64,000 bases of DNA, taken from positions 1 to 64,000 of the forward strand of contig NZ_FOMA01000003.1 in assembly GCF_900112495.1 (NCBI RefSeq), written 5' to 3'. Positions 1-8,672 of the stretch are shown piece after piece. This DNA comes from Bacillus sp. OV322 (GTDB taxonomy: Bacteria > Bacillota > Bacilli > Bacillales > DSM-1321). The notes beneath the pieces are model-generated. The model made no database searches and had not been told where the DNA came from. It saw only the letters and a program-made list of their open reading frames with translations. Every line of letters starts with the position of its first letter. Position 1 is the stretch's first letter. The position numbers and the translations under genes were made by a program.

Positions 1-1052
<1,052 letters not shown>

Positions 1053-1110
1053 TTATGAAAATTAAGAAAATAACTATTTTTGCAAGCTTTATTAAATAAA
1101 ATGCTAGTTT

Positions 1111-1125
1111 TATTAAACTTTAATA
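1111..1125. promoter_or_regulatory. Perfect A/T palindrome upstream of the protease gene
   Basis: TATTAAA-C-TTTAATA forms a perfect inverted repeat about 110 nt upstream of the protease start, in the only intergenic stretch between it and the regulator gene. It could be an operator, but it does not match the TTAAC-N3-GTTAA motif found at the other two promoters of this locus, and the region is very A/T rich. No clear -35/-10 pair was resolved. Confidence 0.25.
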
Positions 1126-1195
1126 ATTATATTGAATGAATATATTCTTTTAGTTATATTTTCAAACTTAATAGAGGGGGAAATTCAAATCGGCA

Positions 1196-1228
1196 ATAAA
1201 AAAACCGATTTCTTAGAGAAAATCGGTT
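1196..1228 (-). terminator. Rho-independent terminator of the regulator gene
   Basis: A 9-bp stem (AACCGATTT with AAATCGGTT) and an 8-nt loop, followed on the minus strand by a run of T. It lies 60-95 nt past the stop of the HTH-TPR regulator and separates it from the protease gene downstream. Confidence 0.85.
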
Positions 1229-1290
1229 ACGGCTCGCTGTTATCGTTATACAGGATAAGATCCTAAAATTCCAAATATAGAGCAGTATTT

Positions 1291-2589
1291 TCATGGATTA
1301 GGAAAAGAATATTTATTAAGCATCAATTGAGCAGCTTTTTGGTAATGAAAACTGGCTTTTTCGTGTAATCCCTGAGTCGAGTATATCGTTGCTTGAACCA
1401 CATAGCATTTAGAAAGTAATTGTAAGTCTGTGCGGGCTGTCAAAATAGAAATGGCTTTTTCAATATATTCTTCAGCCATTGAATACATATGCTGATTTAT
1501 TTCAATTTGAGTTAAAGAAAGAAGCAGTTTTGCTGTGAATAACTCATCATGGCAAGATTTTAAGCCTTGGCTCGCCATTTGCGTAGCCTCGTTAAATTTT
1601 TCAAATTGTAAGTACGTCAACGTCAATTCGTAATAGTTGTTAACGATATACCATTCATTCCCGAAATCAATGGAGTGATCCAGACTTCTCTCTAAATATT
1701 GGATAGACTTCGAAAAATCATTCGATTGCCTATATAAAATTCCCAAGTTTGTTTGACAGCCAATTATCTCTACTGAATTTTCATCTTTGTTAAGATGCCT
1801 TAGTGCAAGTAAATTTGTTTTTATTCCTTCTTCTATCTGTCCAAGATATAGCTCTGAAACGCCTTTAAGCATCAAGAATAATCCTGGTGAATAACTGAAA
1901 TTCTGCTCTTCCATTATACTGAGAGCTTCATCGATAATAGTGAGACCTTTTTCGTACTGGCCGATTCTTGAGTAGCTCAAACCAAGGTTATAAAGTAATT
2001 TGATATGAAGGAGAGGATCATACTTATCATAAATATTGGACTTAATTAAAGCAGTAGCATATAAGGCATTTTCTATACACATGTGATGATTGTTCATCAA
2101 GCGATAATTTAAGGATAAGGCATAATAAATTTCGATGTGCTTACTAATTTCAAAAGGTGTTATATAGGATAAAGATTCCTTATATAACAATACGGCTTCT
2201 TCCATATTCGCATGGCTTTTAATATCAGCCATTAATTTTAACGCTTCACCTTTAACGGTATAGTCATCCAAGTTTCCCATTAAATCTTGCAGGATAACCT
2301 CGGCTTCATCAACTTTATGGCTATTATAGAGAGCAATACACATTTTCACCAATTTCTCAGCTTCGAGAGGATTTAACTTCTCTTGTTCTTGATTCTCCCC
2401 AAGTATTTCTCCCAGGCTCACTCCAAGTTTGCTCGCGATGAAATCTAAAGTTTTAATTGATGGGGTAGTTTGATTTCTTTCAATTAGACTAATCATCCCT
2501 CTGCTGAGGTTTGGCCCTGCTAAATCATCCTGGGTTAGGCCAAGTGACTTTCTTCTTTCTTTTATCCGTTCTCCAAATTCAGTAATCAT
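1291..2589 (-). CDS. RRNPP-family quorum-sensing regulator (HTH + TPR, NprR/PlcR-like)
   Basis: Peptide-responsive cytoplasmic transcription regulator of 432 aa. Residues 4-62 are a Cro/C1-type helix-turn-helix (FGERIKERRKSLGLTQDDLA, ISLIERNQTTPSIKTL). The remaining ~350 residues are degenerate tetratricopeptide helices (for example LLYNLGLSYSRIGQYEKGL, TNLGILYRQSNDFSKSIQYL), the fold that binds re-imported pheromone in PlcR, NprR, Rap and PrgX. ATG start with AAAGGTGAT upstream. It is divergent from a short secreted pro-peptide gene (2725-2898) and flanked by a neutral protease, as expected for a regulator-pheromone pair. The length and HTH favour an NprR-like type over Rap phosphatases, which lack the HTH. 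Cognate peptide and targets are inferred. Confidence 0.88.
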   Translation of the reverse strand: MITEFGERIKERRKSLGLTQDDLAGPNLSRGMISLIERNQTTPSIKTLDFIASKLGVSLGEILGENQEQEKLNPLEAEKLVKMCIALYNSHKVDEAEVILQDLMGNLDDYTVKGEALKLMADIKSHANMEEAVLLYKESLSYITPFEISKHIEIYYALSLNYRLMNNHHMCIENALYATALIKSNIYDKYDPLLHIKLLYNLGLSYSRIGQYEKGLTIIDEALSIMEEQNFSYSPGLFLMLKGVSELYLGQIEEGIKTNLLALRHLNKDENSVEIIGCQTNLGILYRQSNDFSKSIQYLERSLDHSIDFGNEWYIVNNYYELTLTYLQFEKFNEATQMASQGLKSCHDELFTAKLLLSLTQIEINQHMYSMAEEYIEKAISILTARTDLQLLSKCYVVQATIYSTQGLHEKASFHYQKAAQLMLNKYSFPNP

Positions 2590-2655
2590 GTAAAATCACC
2601 TTTTTCTAAGTATTTTTTTTAATCGAAATAATGAAACTTTATTACTATAAACTGG

Positions 2656-2696
2656 TTGACTTTGTCATTTTATATATAATATATTAACATTGTTAG
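2656..2696 (+). promoter_or_regulatory. Promoter with palindromic operator for the pro-peptide gene
   Basis: -35 TTGACT at 2656-2661, an 18-nt spacer and -10 TATATT at 2680-2685, overlapped by TTAAC-ATT-GTTAG (2684-2696), an inverted repeat with 3-nt centre. The same arrangement recurs at 3099-3139. The palindrome overlaps the -10, so it is a candidate site for the adjacent HTH-TPR regulator. Confidence 0.65.
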
Positions 2697-2724
2697 ATAA
2701 ATTTACCAATAAGGAGAGTTTTTA

Positions 2725-2898
2725 ATGAAGAAGGTAAAAATCTTAATAATGGCACTAATAGTTGTTGCAAGTGGCTCCCTCGCTCTGTCTCATTTACAAA
2801 GTGATAATAATTCCAGTTTAGGAATAATAGCGAATCAAACAGATTTAGCTTCTGCTGCAGTCCCAAATTTCGATCCTGTATGGCCAACAGTAAAATAA
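2725..2898 (+). CDS. Short secreted pro-peptide, candidate quorum-sensing pheromone precursor
   Basis: A 57-aa ORF with an ATG start and AAGGAGAG at 2711-2718. The N-terminus is a Sec-type signal peptide (MKKVKI, then a hydrophobic stretch to about residue 20). The hydrophilic middle leads to a C-terminus of PNFDPVWPTVK after an ASAA stretch that could be a processing site. The gene has its own promoter and operator and its own terminator, and it diverges from an RRNPP regulator. That is the layout of Phr/NprX/PapR-type signalling peptides, whose C-terminal 5-10 residues are exported, trimmed and re-imported. The mature signal (perhaps within FDPVWPTVK) is a guess. A role as a leader peptide is less likely because a strong terminator follows. 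Confidence 0.7.
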   Translation: MKKVKILIMALIVVASGSLALSHLQSDNNSSLGIIANQTDLASAAVPNFDPVWPTVK

Positions 2899-2914
2899 TC
2901 CAACGATCCATGTA

Positions 2915-2948
2915 AACTGAGTTAACTTCTAGTTAACTCAGTTTTTTG
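2915..2948 (+). terminator. Strong terminator after the pro-peptide gene
   Basis: A 13-bp stem (AACTGAGTTAACT with AGTTAACTCAGTT), a 3-nt loop and six T. It isolates the pro-peptide transcript from the biosynthetic operon, which has its own promoter. Confidence 0.9.
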
Positions 2949-3098
2949 TTGGCTTTATTTATGCGTTAATGTCCGCAGTCAATCAGAGCAGTTACACCCG
3001 ATCACCTGTCTTGTAATGGATTTTAGGAAAAAAATGAATTTTAGTCAATGTACGAATTGTGAAATATTTGAAATTTTGTTCATATTTGAAAATAATGT

Positions 3099-3139
3099 TT
3101 GACTTGGTAAATAATAGTATTATATATTAACTTTGTTAA
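3099..3139 (+). promoter_or_regulatory. Promoter with palindromic operator for the biosynthetic operon
   Basis: -35 TTGACT at 3099-3104, an 18-nt spacer, -10 TATATT at 3123-3128 and the perfect palindrome TTAAC-TTT-GTTAA (3127-3139). It matches the pro-peptide promoter at 2656-2696 in box sequence, spacing and operator position, and a further partial copy (ATTAACATTG) follows at 3144-3153. The stretch 2949-3257 otherwise holds no convincing gene; a 9-codon ORF starts at 3169. Confidence 0.68.
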
Positions 3140-3257
3140 TTTCATTAACATTGAGAAGGCGGTGATGGATGAAATCAACAGGGTATTTCAAATGCTAATC
3201 TGTACTGCTGACAAGATGATTTGTTGTAAGAGCCAATCATATATGAAGGAGACTCGC

Positions 3258-4046
3258 ATGGTACATTGTCATTCTATATTCGATAGTCTAGAAGTAGTCA
3301 ATCTGGAAAATGTCGTGTTACATGAAAAAACGGATGATAACCGATTGAGGAGAATAGCCAATGAAATTAGTCAGCAACAGCTACTGAAAAATCCTCCTCT
3401 AGCAATGAAAATTACAAAGGATAAGCACTTGATTTTAGATGGTGCCCATAGAATAAGCGCTTTAAAAGAACTGGGATACAAGAGAGCTATCATTCAAGAA
3501 CCTGCATTAAATCTCTTTAATACATTAAAAATTGAGGCATGGGGCCATGTAGTGCGCTCTGGAAAACTAGTGGGTCTTGTAGAGGCATCCAGTGAATTTT
3601 CACTGAAATGTAATGGCGGACAAAAGATAGCGCAAATTGAAGTGCTTGGTGAAAAAGTAATAGATGTGTATACGCTGCCTTCTGAACATGATTTAGAAAC
3701 TAAAATTGAAAAAATGAATAAATTAAATCTTTTATATGCATCTAATACACTCGGGGAAATTAAGAGAGTGGCTCCCGGTCATGCACAGGAGATTAAAACC
3801 GGAGAGGTATATATAAAGTATGAAGCATTTGATTACCCTGATCTTATGGAAATAGGGAAAAATAACCTGATATTGCCTGCAGGCATCACCCGCGTTGTCA
3901 TGCCTGGCCGTTTACTTAATATCAATATACCGCTGGAGATATTGAATCAGCCGTCATTTGAAACCAGTCAGCTTGAATACATGGTGAATATTTGGAATCA
4001 GTCGATTAGATATTACGAAGATCCTGTTTTTATTGTCAATTTATAA
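3258..4046 (+). CDS. SbnI-like ParB/Srx-fold protein, probable free L-serine kinase
   Basis: First gene of the operon, 262 aa from ATG 3258 (AAGGAG at 3246-3251). An in-frame GTG at 3162 would add 32 cysteine-rich residues that do not resemble the family. The ParB/sulfiredoxin core shows LHE (residues 21-23), the NPPLAMKI strand and the signature LDGAHRISALKELGYKR (from residue 60), which lines up with VIDGVHRYTSLKALG in staphylococcal SbnI as I recall it. SbnI phosphorylates free serine to O-phosphoserine, the substrate of SbnA, and an SbnA-like gene follows 15 nt downstream. Its immediate role is therefore inferred as supplying O-phosphoserine. A DNA-binding role is possible, since SbnI was first described as a heme-sensing regulator. 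Confidence 0.75.
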   Translation: MVHCHSIFDSLEVVNLENVVLHEKTDDNRLRRIANEISQQQLLKNPPLAMKITKDKHLILDGAHRISALKELGYKRAIIQEPALNLFNTLKIEAWGHVVRSGKLVGLVEASSEFSLKCNGGQKIAQIEVLGEKVIDVYTLPSEHDLETKIEKMNKLNLLYASNTLGEIKRVAPGHAQEIKTGEVYIKYEAFDYPDLMEIGKNNLILPAGITRVVMPGRLLNINIPLEILNQPSFETSQLEYMVNIWNQSIRYYEDPVFIVNL

Positions 4047-4061
4047 AAAGGAGAATGAAGA

Positions 4062-5165
4062 ATGGCTCTTGTTACAGATTTAGTTGGCAATACACCCTAT
4101 ATTACCTTACAGCGATTAACTCAAGGCATAAATTCAAACATACATGTAAAAATCGAGAGAGGAAACCCGGCAGGAAGCATTAAAGACCGTCCGGCCCTAT
4201 ATCTCATAGAGCAAGCGGAAAAAGAAGGTTTAATTAAACCGGGGGATACCATCATTGAATCATCTTCGGGGAATTTTGGGATATCATTGGCTATGATTGG
4301 GGCCTCCAAAGGCTATAAGGTCATTATTCTGGTTGATCCGAAGACAACGCAAGCAAATCTTTCTATGCTCAAGGCATTTGGGGCTGAAATTATTGTGGTA
4401 ACAGAACAAGATGACAGCGGCTCCTATCATAAAACGAGAATTAAACTTGCGAACGAGCTTCATAAAAAAATCGAGAATTCCTTCAGACCAGACCAGTGTT
4501 TTAACCCTAATAATGCAGATGCACATTACTATAGAACAGGACCGGAAATTGCTAAGCAATTCCCTCAAGGACTCGATGCCATAGTCATCGCTGTTTCGAC
4601 AGGGGGACAAACTGGAGGAATTTCAAGATTTTTTAAAGAGAATTATCCGAATACTAAAATAATTGCTGTCGATGCCGTAGGCTCATCTATTTTCAGCGGC
4701 CAAGAACATAGTTACCTGCTGCCAGGTATGGGGCTGAGCTGGACACCTGCAAATATAGAGAATATCCGCTTAATTGACGAAATTTACAAAGTCCCGGATG
4801 AATCTGCTTTTATGGCCTGCAGAACACTTGCAAGGCAAGAAGGAATTTTGGTTGGGGGAAGTACGGGAGCCTCACTCATGGCAGCCATGAAAATTGCCCA
4901 ATCAGATAAGCTCGAAAATATCTTATGTATAGCTTCTGATAGCGGAGAAAGATATTTAGATACGATTTATAATGATGCCTGGATGGAAACAAAGGTGTTT
5001 AACTGTGACACGACTGTACATAGTTTAATGCAGAGAGTTAGCGATTTATCTATTTATTCAAATCAGCCTGATCAAGTTGCAAATTATAAGCCTGAACTTA
5101 TTGATATTTTAGGAAGTCCCAGTAAGAACATTATTCAGAAACGAAAATCTGTTGCCGTGTATTAA
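4062..5165 (+). CDS. SbnA-like PLP-dependent beta-replacement enzyme (cysteine synthase fold)
   Basis: A 367-aa fold-type II PLP enzyme. The PLP lysine sits in GSIKDRPALY (K41), the substrate loop is ESSSGNFG (66-73), and a glycine-rich phosphate loop STGGQTGG lies near residue 175. The C-terminal signature DSGERYLDTIYNDAWME matches the SbnA subfamily (DRGDRYLDLVYSDTWLE) better than CysK. SbnA joins O-phosphoserine to glutamate to form ACEGA, the precursor of 2,3-diaminopropionate. About 40 extra residues follow the SbnA-like end. Coupling with an SbnI-like gene supports O-phosphoserine as donor; the nucleophile here is unknown. No SbnB-like dehydrogenase is present to split ACEGA, so the adduct itself may be used. 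O-phosphoserine sulfhydrylase is the alternative. Confidence 0.8.
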   Translation: MALVTDLVGNTPYITLQRLTQGINSNIHVKIERGNPAGSIKDRPALYLIEQAEKEGLIKPGDTIIESSSGNFGISLAMIGASKGYKVIILVDPKTTQANLSMLKAFGAEIIVVTEQDDSGSYHKTRIKLANELHKKIENSFRPDQCFNPNNADAHYYRTGPEIAKQFPQGLDAIVIAVSTGGQTGGISRFFKENYPNTKIIAVDAVGSSIFSGQEHSYLLPGMGLSWTPANIENIRLIDEIYKVPDESAFMACRTLARQEGILVGGSTGASLMAAMKIAQSDKLENILCIASDSGERYLDTIYNDAWMETKVFNCDTTVHSLMQRVSDLSIYSNQPDQVANYKPELIDILGSPSKNIIQKRKSVAVY

Positions 5166-5200
5166 AGTCCTAAATTGAAATATTAGAGGAGGAATTTATA

Positions 5201-6112
5201 GTGTTGAACAGCATAAAAGAAAACTTTGTTTTAATCCTGGCTAATGAAGAGGACCATTTGGACCATACAGCCCTTAGTAAACAATTAAATAAGTTTGAAA
5301 TGGATAGTTTAGTAGTGGATCCAAGGGATATCATCACAATATTTGAACAATCAGGCACACGTTTTTATTTAGATAAAGTTGAACTAAAACCATCAGCAGT
5401 CCTGGGATGGGTTTTCGAAGATATATTACAATTAGGCATGAATTTGCTGTATGCCTTTGAAAGATCAGGTATTCCGGTTGTAAATAAAGCGGATACACTA
5501 TTCTGCGGCCAAAATAAATATTTGAATTCAGAAGCCCTTCACAGAAATAATATTCCTCATTTTCCCGTCATAAGCGGTTTTTCCGAAAAGTATGTAAACA
5601 ACTGGACAGATCAGCTTGAATTTCCACTTGTGCACAAACAAATTGTAAGTGCCGGGGGACAATCTGTAATGAAAGTAGAGAAACCAGAGTTATTGACTGA
5701 TCTAGCCAGAACCTTTGCCCGGTATAATGAAAGTTTTTATGCTCAGCCTTATTTTGAAAAACCAAACAGGGATATTCGGGTAATATGTATTGATTATAAA
5801 GCTACTACAGCCTTTTATAAGTATACACCTCAAGGAGAATGGGTGACCAATGTTGCTAGAGGCGGCAAGCCTATCATCATTGATGAGATTGAGAAGGACC
5901 TTGCAAGTATAGCTGAAAGGGCAGCAAAAGCATTAGGAGCTCAAATTGCCGGGGTAGATTTGTTAGAAGACCCGGAAACAGGCTACAGAGTTTTAGAGGT
6001 AAATACTTGTCCGAATTTTTCTCTGCCGGGATTCATGGAGGATGCCCCAGATACCAATGAATATGAAATTGCTAAAATGCTTGTTAAGCTATCAAAAAAA
6101 TTAGTTCAATAA
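5201..6112 (+). CDS. RimK/LysX-like ATP-grasp ligase
   Basis: A 303-aa enzyme with a GTG start behind GAGGAGG. The pre-ATP-grasp domain (residues 1-100) is followed by ATP-grasp motifs: FPLVHKQIVSAGGQSV for nucleotide binding, NRDIRVICIDYKATTAFYKY, a VARGGKP loop and the Mg-binding end GVDLLED...YRVLEVNTCPNF. This pattern is typical of RimK, LysX and MptN ligases, which add an amino acid through an acyl-phosphate. In this operon it probably forms one amide bond of a small peptide. It lies 35 nt after the SbnA-like gene. Substrates cannot be read from the sequence. Confidence 0.82.
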   Translation: MLNSIKENFVLILANEEDHLDHTALSKQLNKFEMDSLVVDPRDIITIFEQSGTRFYLDKVELKPSAVLGWVFEDILQLGMNLLYAFERSGIPVVNKADTLFCGQNKYLNSEALHRNNIPHFPVISGFSEKYVNNWTDQLEFPLVHKQIVSAGGQSVMKVEKPELLTDLARTFARYNESFYAQPYFEKPNRDIRVICIDYKATTAFYKYTPQGEWVTNVARGGKPIIIDEIEKDLASIAERAAKALGAQIAGVDLLEDPETGYRVLEVNTCPNFSLPGFMEDAPDTNEYEIAKMLVKLSKKLVQ

Positions 6113-6261
6113 GTTTGTTTGTGATAATTTTTGAAATTGGCAGGTATTCAGGAAAGATGAATCTTCAATGGTTCTCTTTCTTTATTTAGTTACTAAAAGC
6201 CGGTTCATTCACAAAAATCAGAGTCAGTTTGACAAATAGTTATGACAAGAGGTGTTTTATT

Positions 6262-7458
6262 TTGTATACATTAATCATCAATTCATATGATAGGAATCTT
6301 AATTTGGAAGAAATTGCTCCGGAGAATCTTCATAAAATGATTGTGCTTACCACTCCCAAATTAGAAAACTCTCATATGTTTAAATATTACGAAGAAATTC
6401 CGGAAATGAGTGAAAATGAATATTTGGAAAGCAGGGTTTTAGAGCTGTCTAAAATTTATAACATTCATACAATCATCGCACATGATGAATATGACTTAAT
6501 CAGAGTCGGAAGGATCCGCGACCGATTAGATATTGCAGGTCAAAGTGAGAAGAGCGGTGTATCCTTTCGAAATAAAGTAATAATGAAGGAACACGCTAAA
6601 AATTCTGTAGCCACTCCGCATTATCGACAAGTGCAATCTATTTTTGATGTGTATGATTTTGCTGCTGAGCATGGATATCCGCTCATCATTAAACCGATTG
6701 ACCAAGGTGCATCCAGAGGTCTAACTATTGTTCATAATGAAGAGGACATCAAAGAGTATTCAAAAAAAACCCAGCAATATTCAATGGAAGTAGAAACATT
6801 TGTTGATGGGGAAATGTATCATATCGACTCTTTATTTATAAATGGAAATGAAATTCTTACGAGTGTATCTAAGTACTGGAATGGCTGTATAGCCTTTACT
6901 AATAACAGCAGTTTGGGAAGTTATCAGCTCCATTCGGAGAGCAAGGAAGCAATCGAGGTCAAAGAATTTTTAAAACAGCTGCTGCTTTCATTCGAATGCC
7001 CTGAAAATGCAGTTTATCATTGCGAAGTATTCCGGGACAGAGAGGGAAAGCTGATATTTTGTGAGATAGCAAGCCGGTATGGTGGCGGCTATATCCTTCA
7101 GGCGGTAGAGGAGACGTATGGAATAAACATAAAGAACGCATGGTTCAGGGCTCAAATGGGTCTAGAACAAAAAGATGTGCCCAGAGAAGAACAAAAACTT
7201 CATGGATTTTTACTTGTGCCGCCAATTAAAGGGAAATTGACAGGGATTCCGGAAAGCATCCCTTTTGACTGGGTTAAGGTTTATCAGAAAAGTGAAGTCG
7301 GGACGGATTTTAATTTACCTGCAAGGAGTATCGATAAAGTGGCTGGCATAATGATAGAAGGTGAAAGTTCAGATATCCTTAAGGAAAGGCTGAATCGCTT
7401 GGATGCCTGGTTTAGAAGCCAATTATCATGGTCAAGTGAAAGTGATTCAGCACATTGA
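6262..7458 (+). CDS. ATP-grasp ligase (carboxylate-amine ligase type)
   Basis: 398 aa from TTG 6262 (AGAGGTG upstream); an upstream in-frame TTG at 6229 lacks a ribosome site. The ATP-grasp core is YPLIIKPIDQGASRGLTIV (residues ~140-160), VETFVDGEMYHIDSLFING, and the metal-binding YHCEVFRDREGKLIFCEIASRYGGG, followed by a C-terminal lid. It belongs to the PurK/carbamoyl-phosphate-synthetase-like branch that contains dipeptide ligases, and is clearly different from the RimK-like neighbour. A 149-nt gap without a terminator separates it from the previous gene. Its stop overlaps the start of the exporter by 4 nt, indicating translational coupling. The product is inferred to be an amide or peptide. 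Confidence 0.8.
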   Translation: MYTLIINSYDRNLNLEEIAPENLHKMIVLTTPKLENSHMFKYYEEIPEMSENEYLESRVLELSKIYNIHTIIAHDEYDLIRVGRIRDRLDIAGQSEKSGVSFRNKVIMKEHAKNSVATPHYRQVQSIFDVYDFAAEHGYPLIIKPIDQGASRGLTIVHNEEDIKEYSKKTQQYSMEVETFVDGEMYHIDSLFINGNEILTSVSKYWNGCIAFTNNSSLGSYQLHSESKEAIEVKEFLKQLLLSFECPENAVYHCEVFRDREGKLIFCEIASRYGGGYILQAVEETYGINIKNAWFRAQMGLEQKDVPREEQKLHGFLLVPPIKGKLTGIPESIPFDWVKVYQKSEVGTDFNLPARSIDKVAGIMIEGESSDILKERLNRLDAWFRSQLSWSSESDSAH

Positions 7459-8672
7459 ATACGATCATTAAAACCTTCAAAAAAATGACTCCTTTATCTA
7501 AGGCTGCAATCGCGGGAATCTTAATCAGCAGTTTAGGCACATTCATGTTCATGCCCTATGTATCGATTTATATTTCTGATTTAGGTTATAGGGCTTCTTT
7601 TGTTGGAGTTGTCTTATTGATGTTTTCCATAAGCCAGCAGGGATTCACATTCTTTGGCGGATATTTAAGTGATAAATTGGGGACAAAGTATATTTGTCTG
7701 GCAGGTTTATCAATTCGTATTGCCGGATACATAATGTTTTTATTTTCCTTAAATAAGGCTCTTATCATAATGTCTGCCGTACTGGTTGGTTTGGGAGGGG
7801 CACTGATCACTCCTTCGTTAAAGGTGACGATGTCGATAGGGAATGAGGAAATCCGTTCATCAGTTTTTGCACTCAGGAATACAGTGATTAATTTTGGTGC
7901 AGCCATTGGTCCAATTTTAGGAGGGGTTTTATATGTATATTCCATAAATGCCATCTTCCTATCTGCAGCAATATTACATGTTTTGGTGTTTTTATTGATA
8001 GCCAGAAAAAAACAAATCGTTGTAGAGGCTGAAGAAAAAGGAAATCTTCCATCGCCGAGTATTTGGGCTATTTTCAATGATAAGAGAATTCTATATTTAA
8101 CTTTTGCTGTTAGTTTCTTTTATTTTCTTTATGTCCAATTTAATTTAAGCGTGCCCATATACATTAAAGATTTTTATCATAAACCCGAGCTTTCAGGTAC
8201 ACTGTTTACCTTTAATGGAATTCTGATTATCGTTCTGCAGTATCCAGTCATGATCTTTTTTCAAAAAAAATTCCAAGATCATATCGTATTAGTTTTAGGA
8301 ATGTTTTCTTTAGCTTGTGCTTTTATAACTTTAGTTCTCTCTGAAACTATACTGATTTTATTTTTATTTACTTTTTTATTAACATTGGGTGAAATCCTGC
8401 TGCCGCCCACCCTGGACAATATAGCAACTAAACTGGCACCCAAAAAATTAATGGGAAGCTACCTGGGGTTTATGACATTCAGTTTTATGATAGGCGGAGG
8501 GCTAGGAAGTTTAATAGGCGGTTACGGATATGAGTGGGGATCAGATCATAATATCCGCCTATTATGGATGCTATATTCCTTGGTTGGATTAGCCGGTGCC
8601 AGCCTAATTTGGCCTGTGAAGAAGTTTTTAAAAGAATCCGCCCAGGAGAGTATCAAGGAGGATGCAGTATGA
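7455..8672 (+). CDS. MFS transporter, probable exporter of the cluster product
   Basis: 405-aa integral membrane protein with about 12 predicted hydrophobic helices. The first follows a short basic N-terminus (IIKTFKKM), and the cytoplasmic loop after helix 2 contains GGYLSDKLGTKY, the major-facilitator signature. The TTG start overlaps the preceding stop (TTGA), and its own stop overlaps the next start (ATGA), so it is translated within the ligase operon. Drug-exporter-like MFS proteins in peptide antibiotic clusters commonly give export and self-resistance. That role is inferred from context; uptake cannot be excluded. Confidence 0.83.
   Translation: MNTIIKTFKKMTPLSKAAIAGILISSLGTFMFMPYVSIYISDLGYRASFVGVVLLMFSISQQGFTFFGGYLSDKLGTKYICLAGLSIRIAGYIMFLFSLNKALIIMSAVLVGLGGALITPSLKVTMSIGNEEIRSSVFALRNTVINFGAAIGPILGGVLYVYSINAIFLSAAILHVLVFLLIARKKQIVVEAEEKGNLPSPSIWAIFNDKRILYLTFAVSFFYFLYVQFNLSVPIYIKDFYHKPELSGTLFTFNGILIIVLQYPVMIFFQKKFQDHIVLVLGMFSLACAFITLVLSETILILFLFTFLLTLGEILLPPTLDNIATKLAPKKLMGSYLGFMTFSFMIGGGLGSLIGGYGYEWGSDHNIRLLWMLYSLVGLAGASLIWPVKKFLKESAQESIKEDAV

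Noticed and set aside
3169-3198. Nine-codon leader peptide before the SbnI-like gene
   Set aside because: Good ribosome site but no attenuator hairpin follows; probably chance.
4062-5165. Ordinary cysteine synthase CysK
   Set aside because: The C-terminal DSGERYLDTIYNDAWME signature and the SbnI-like neighbour fit the SbnA branch better; OPS-sulfhydrylase remains an alternative.
7586-8077. 163-codon ORF antisense to the MFS gene
   Set aside because: Shadow of a hydrophobic membrane protein; no start signal.
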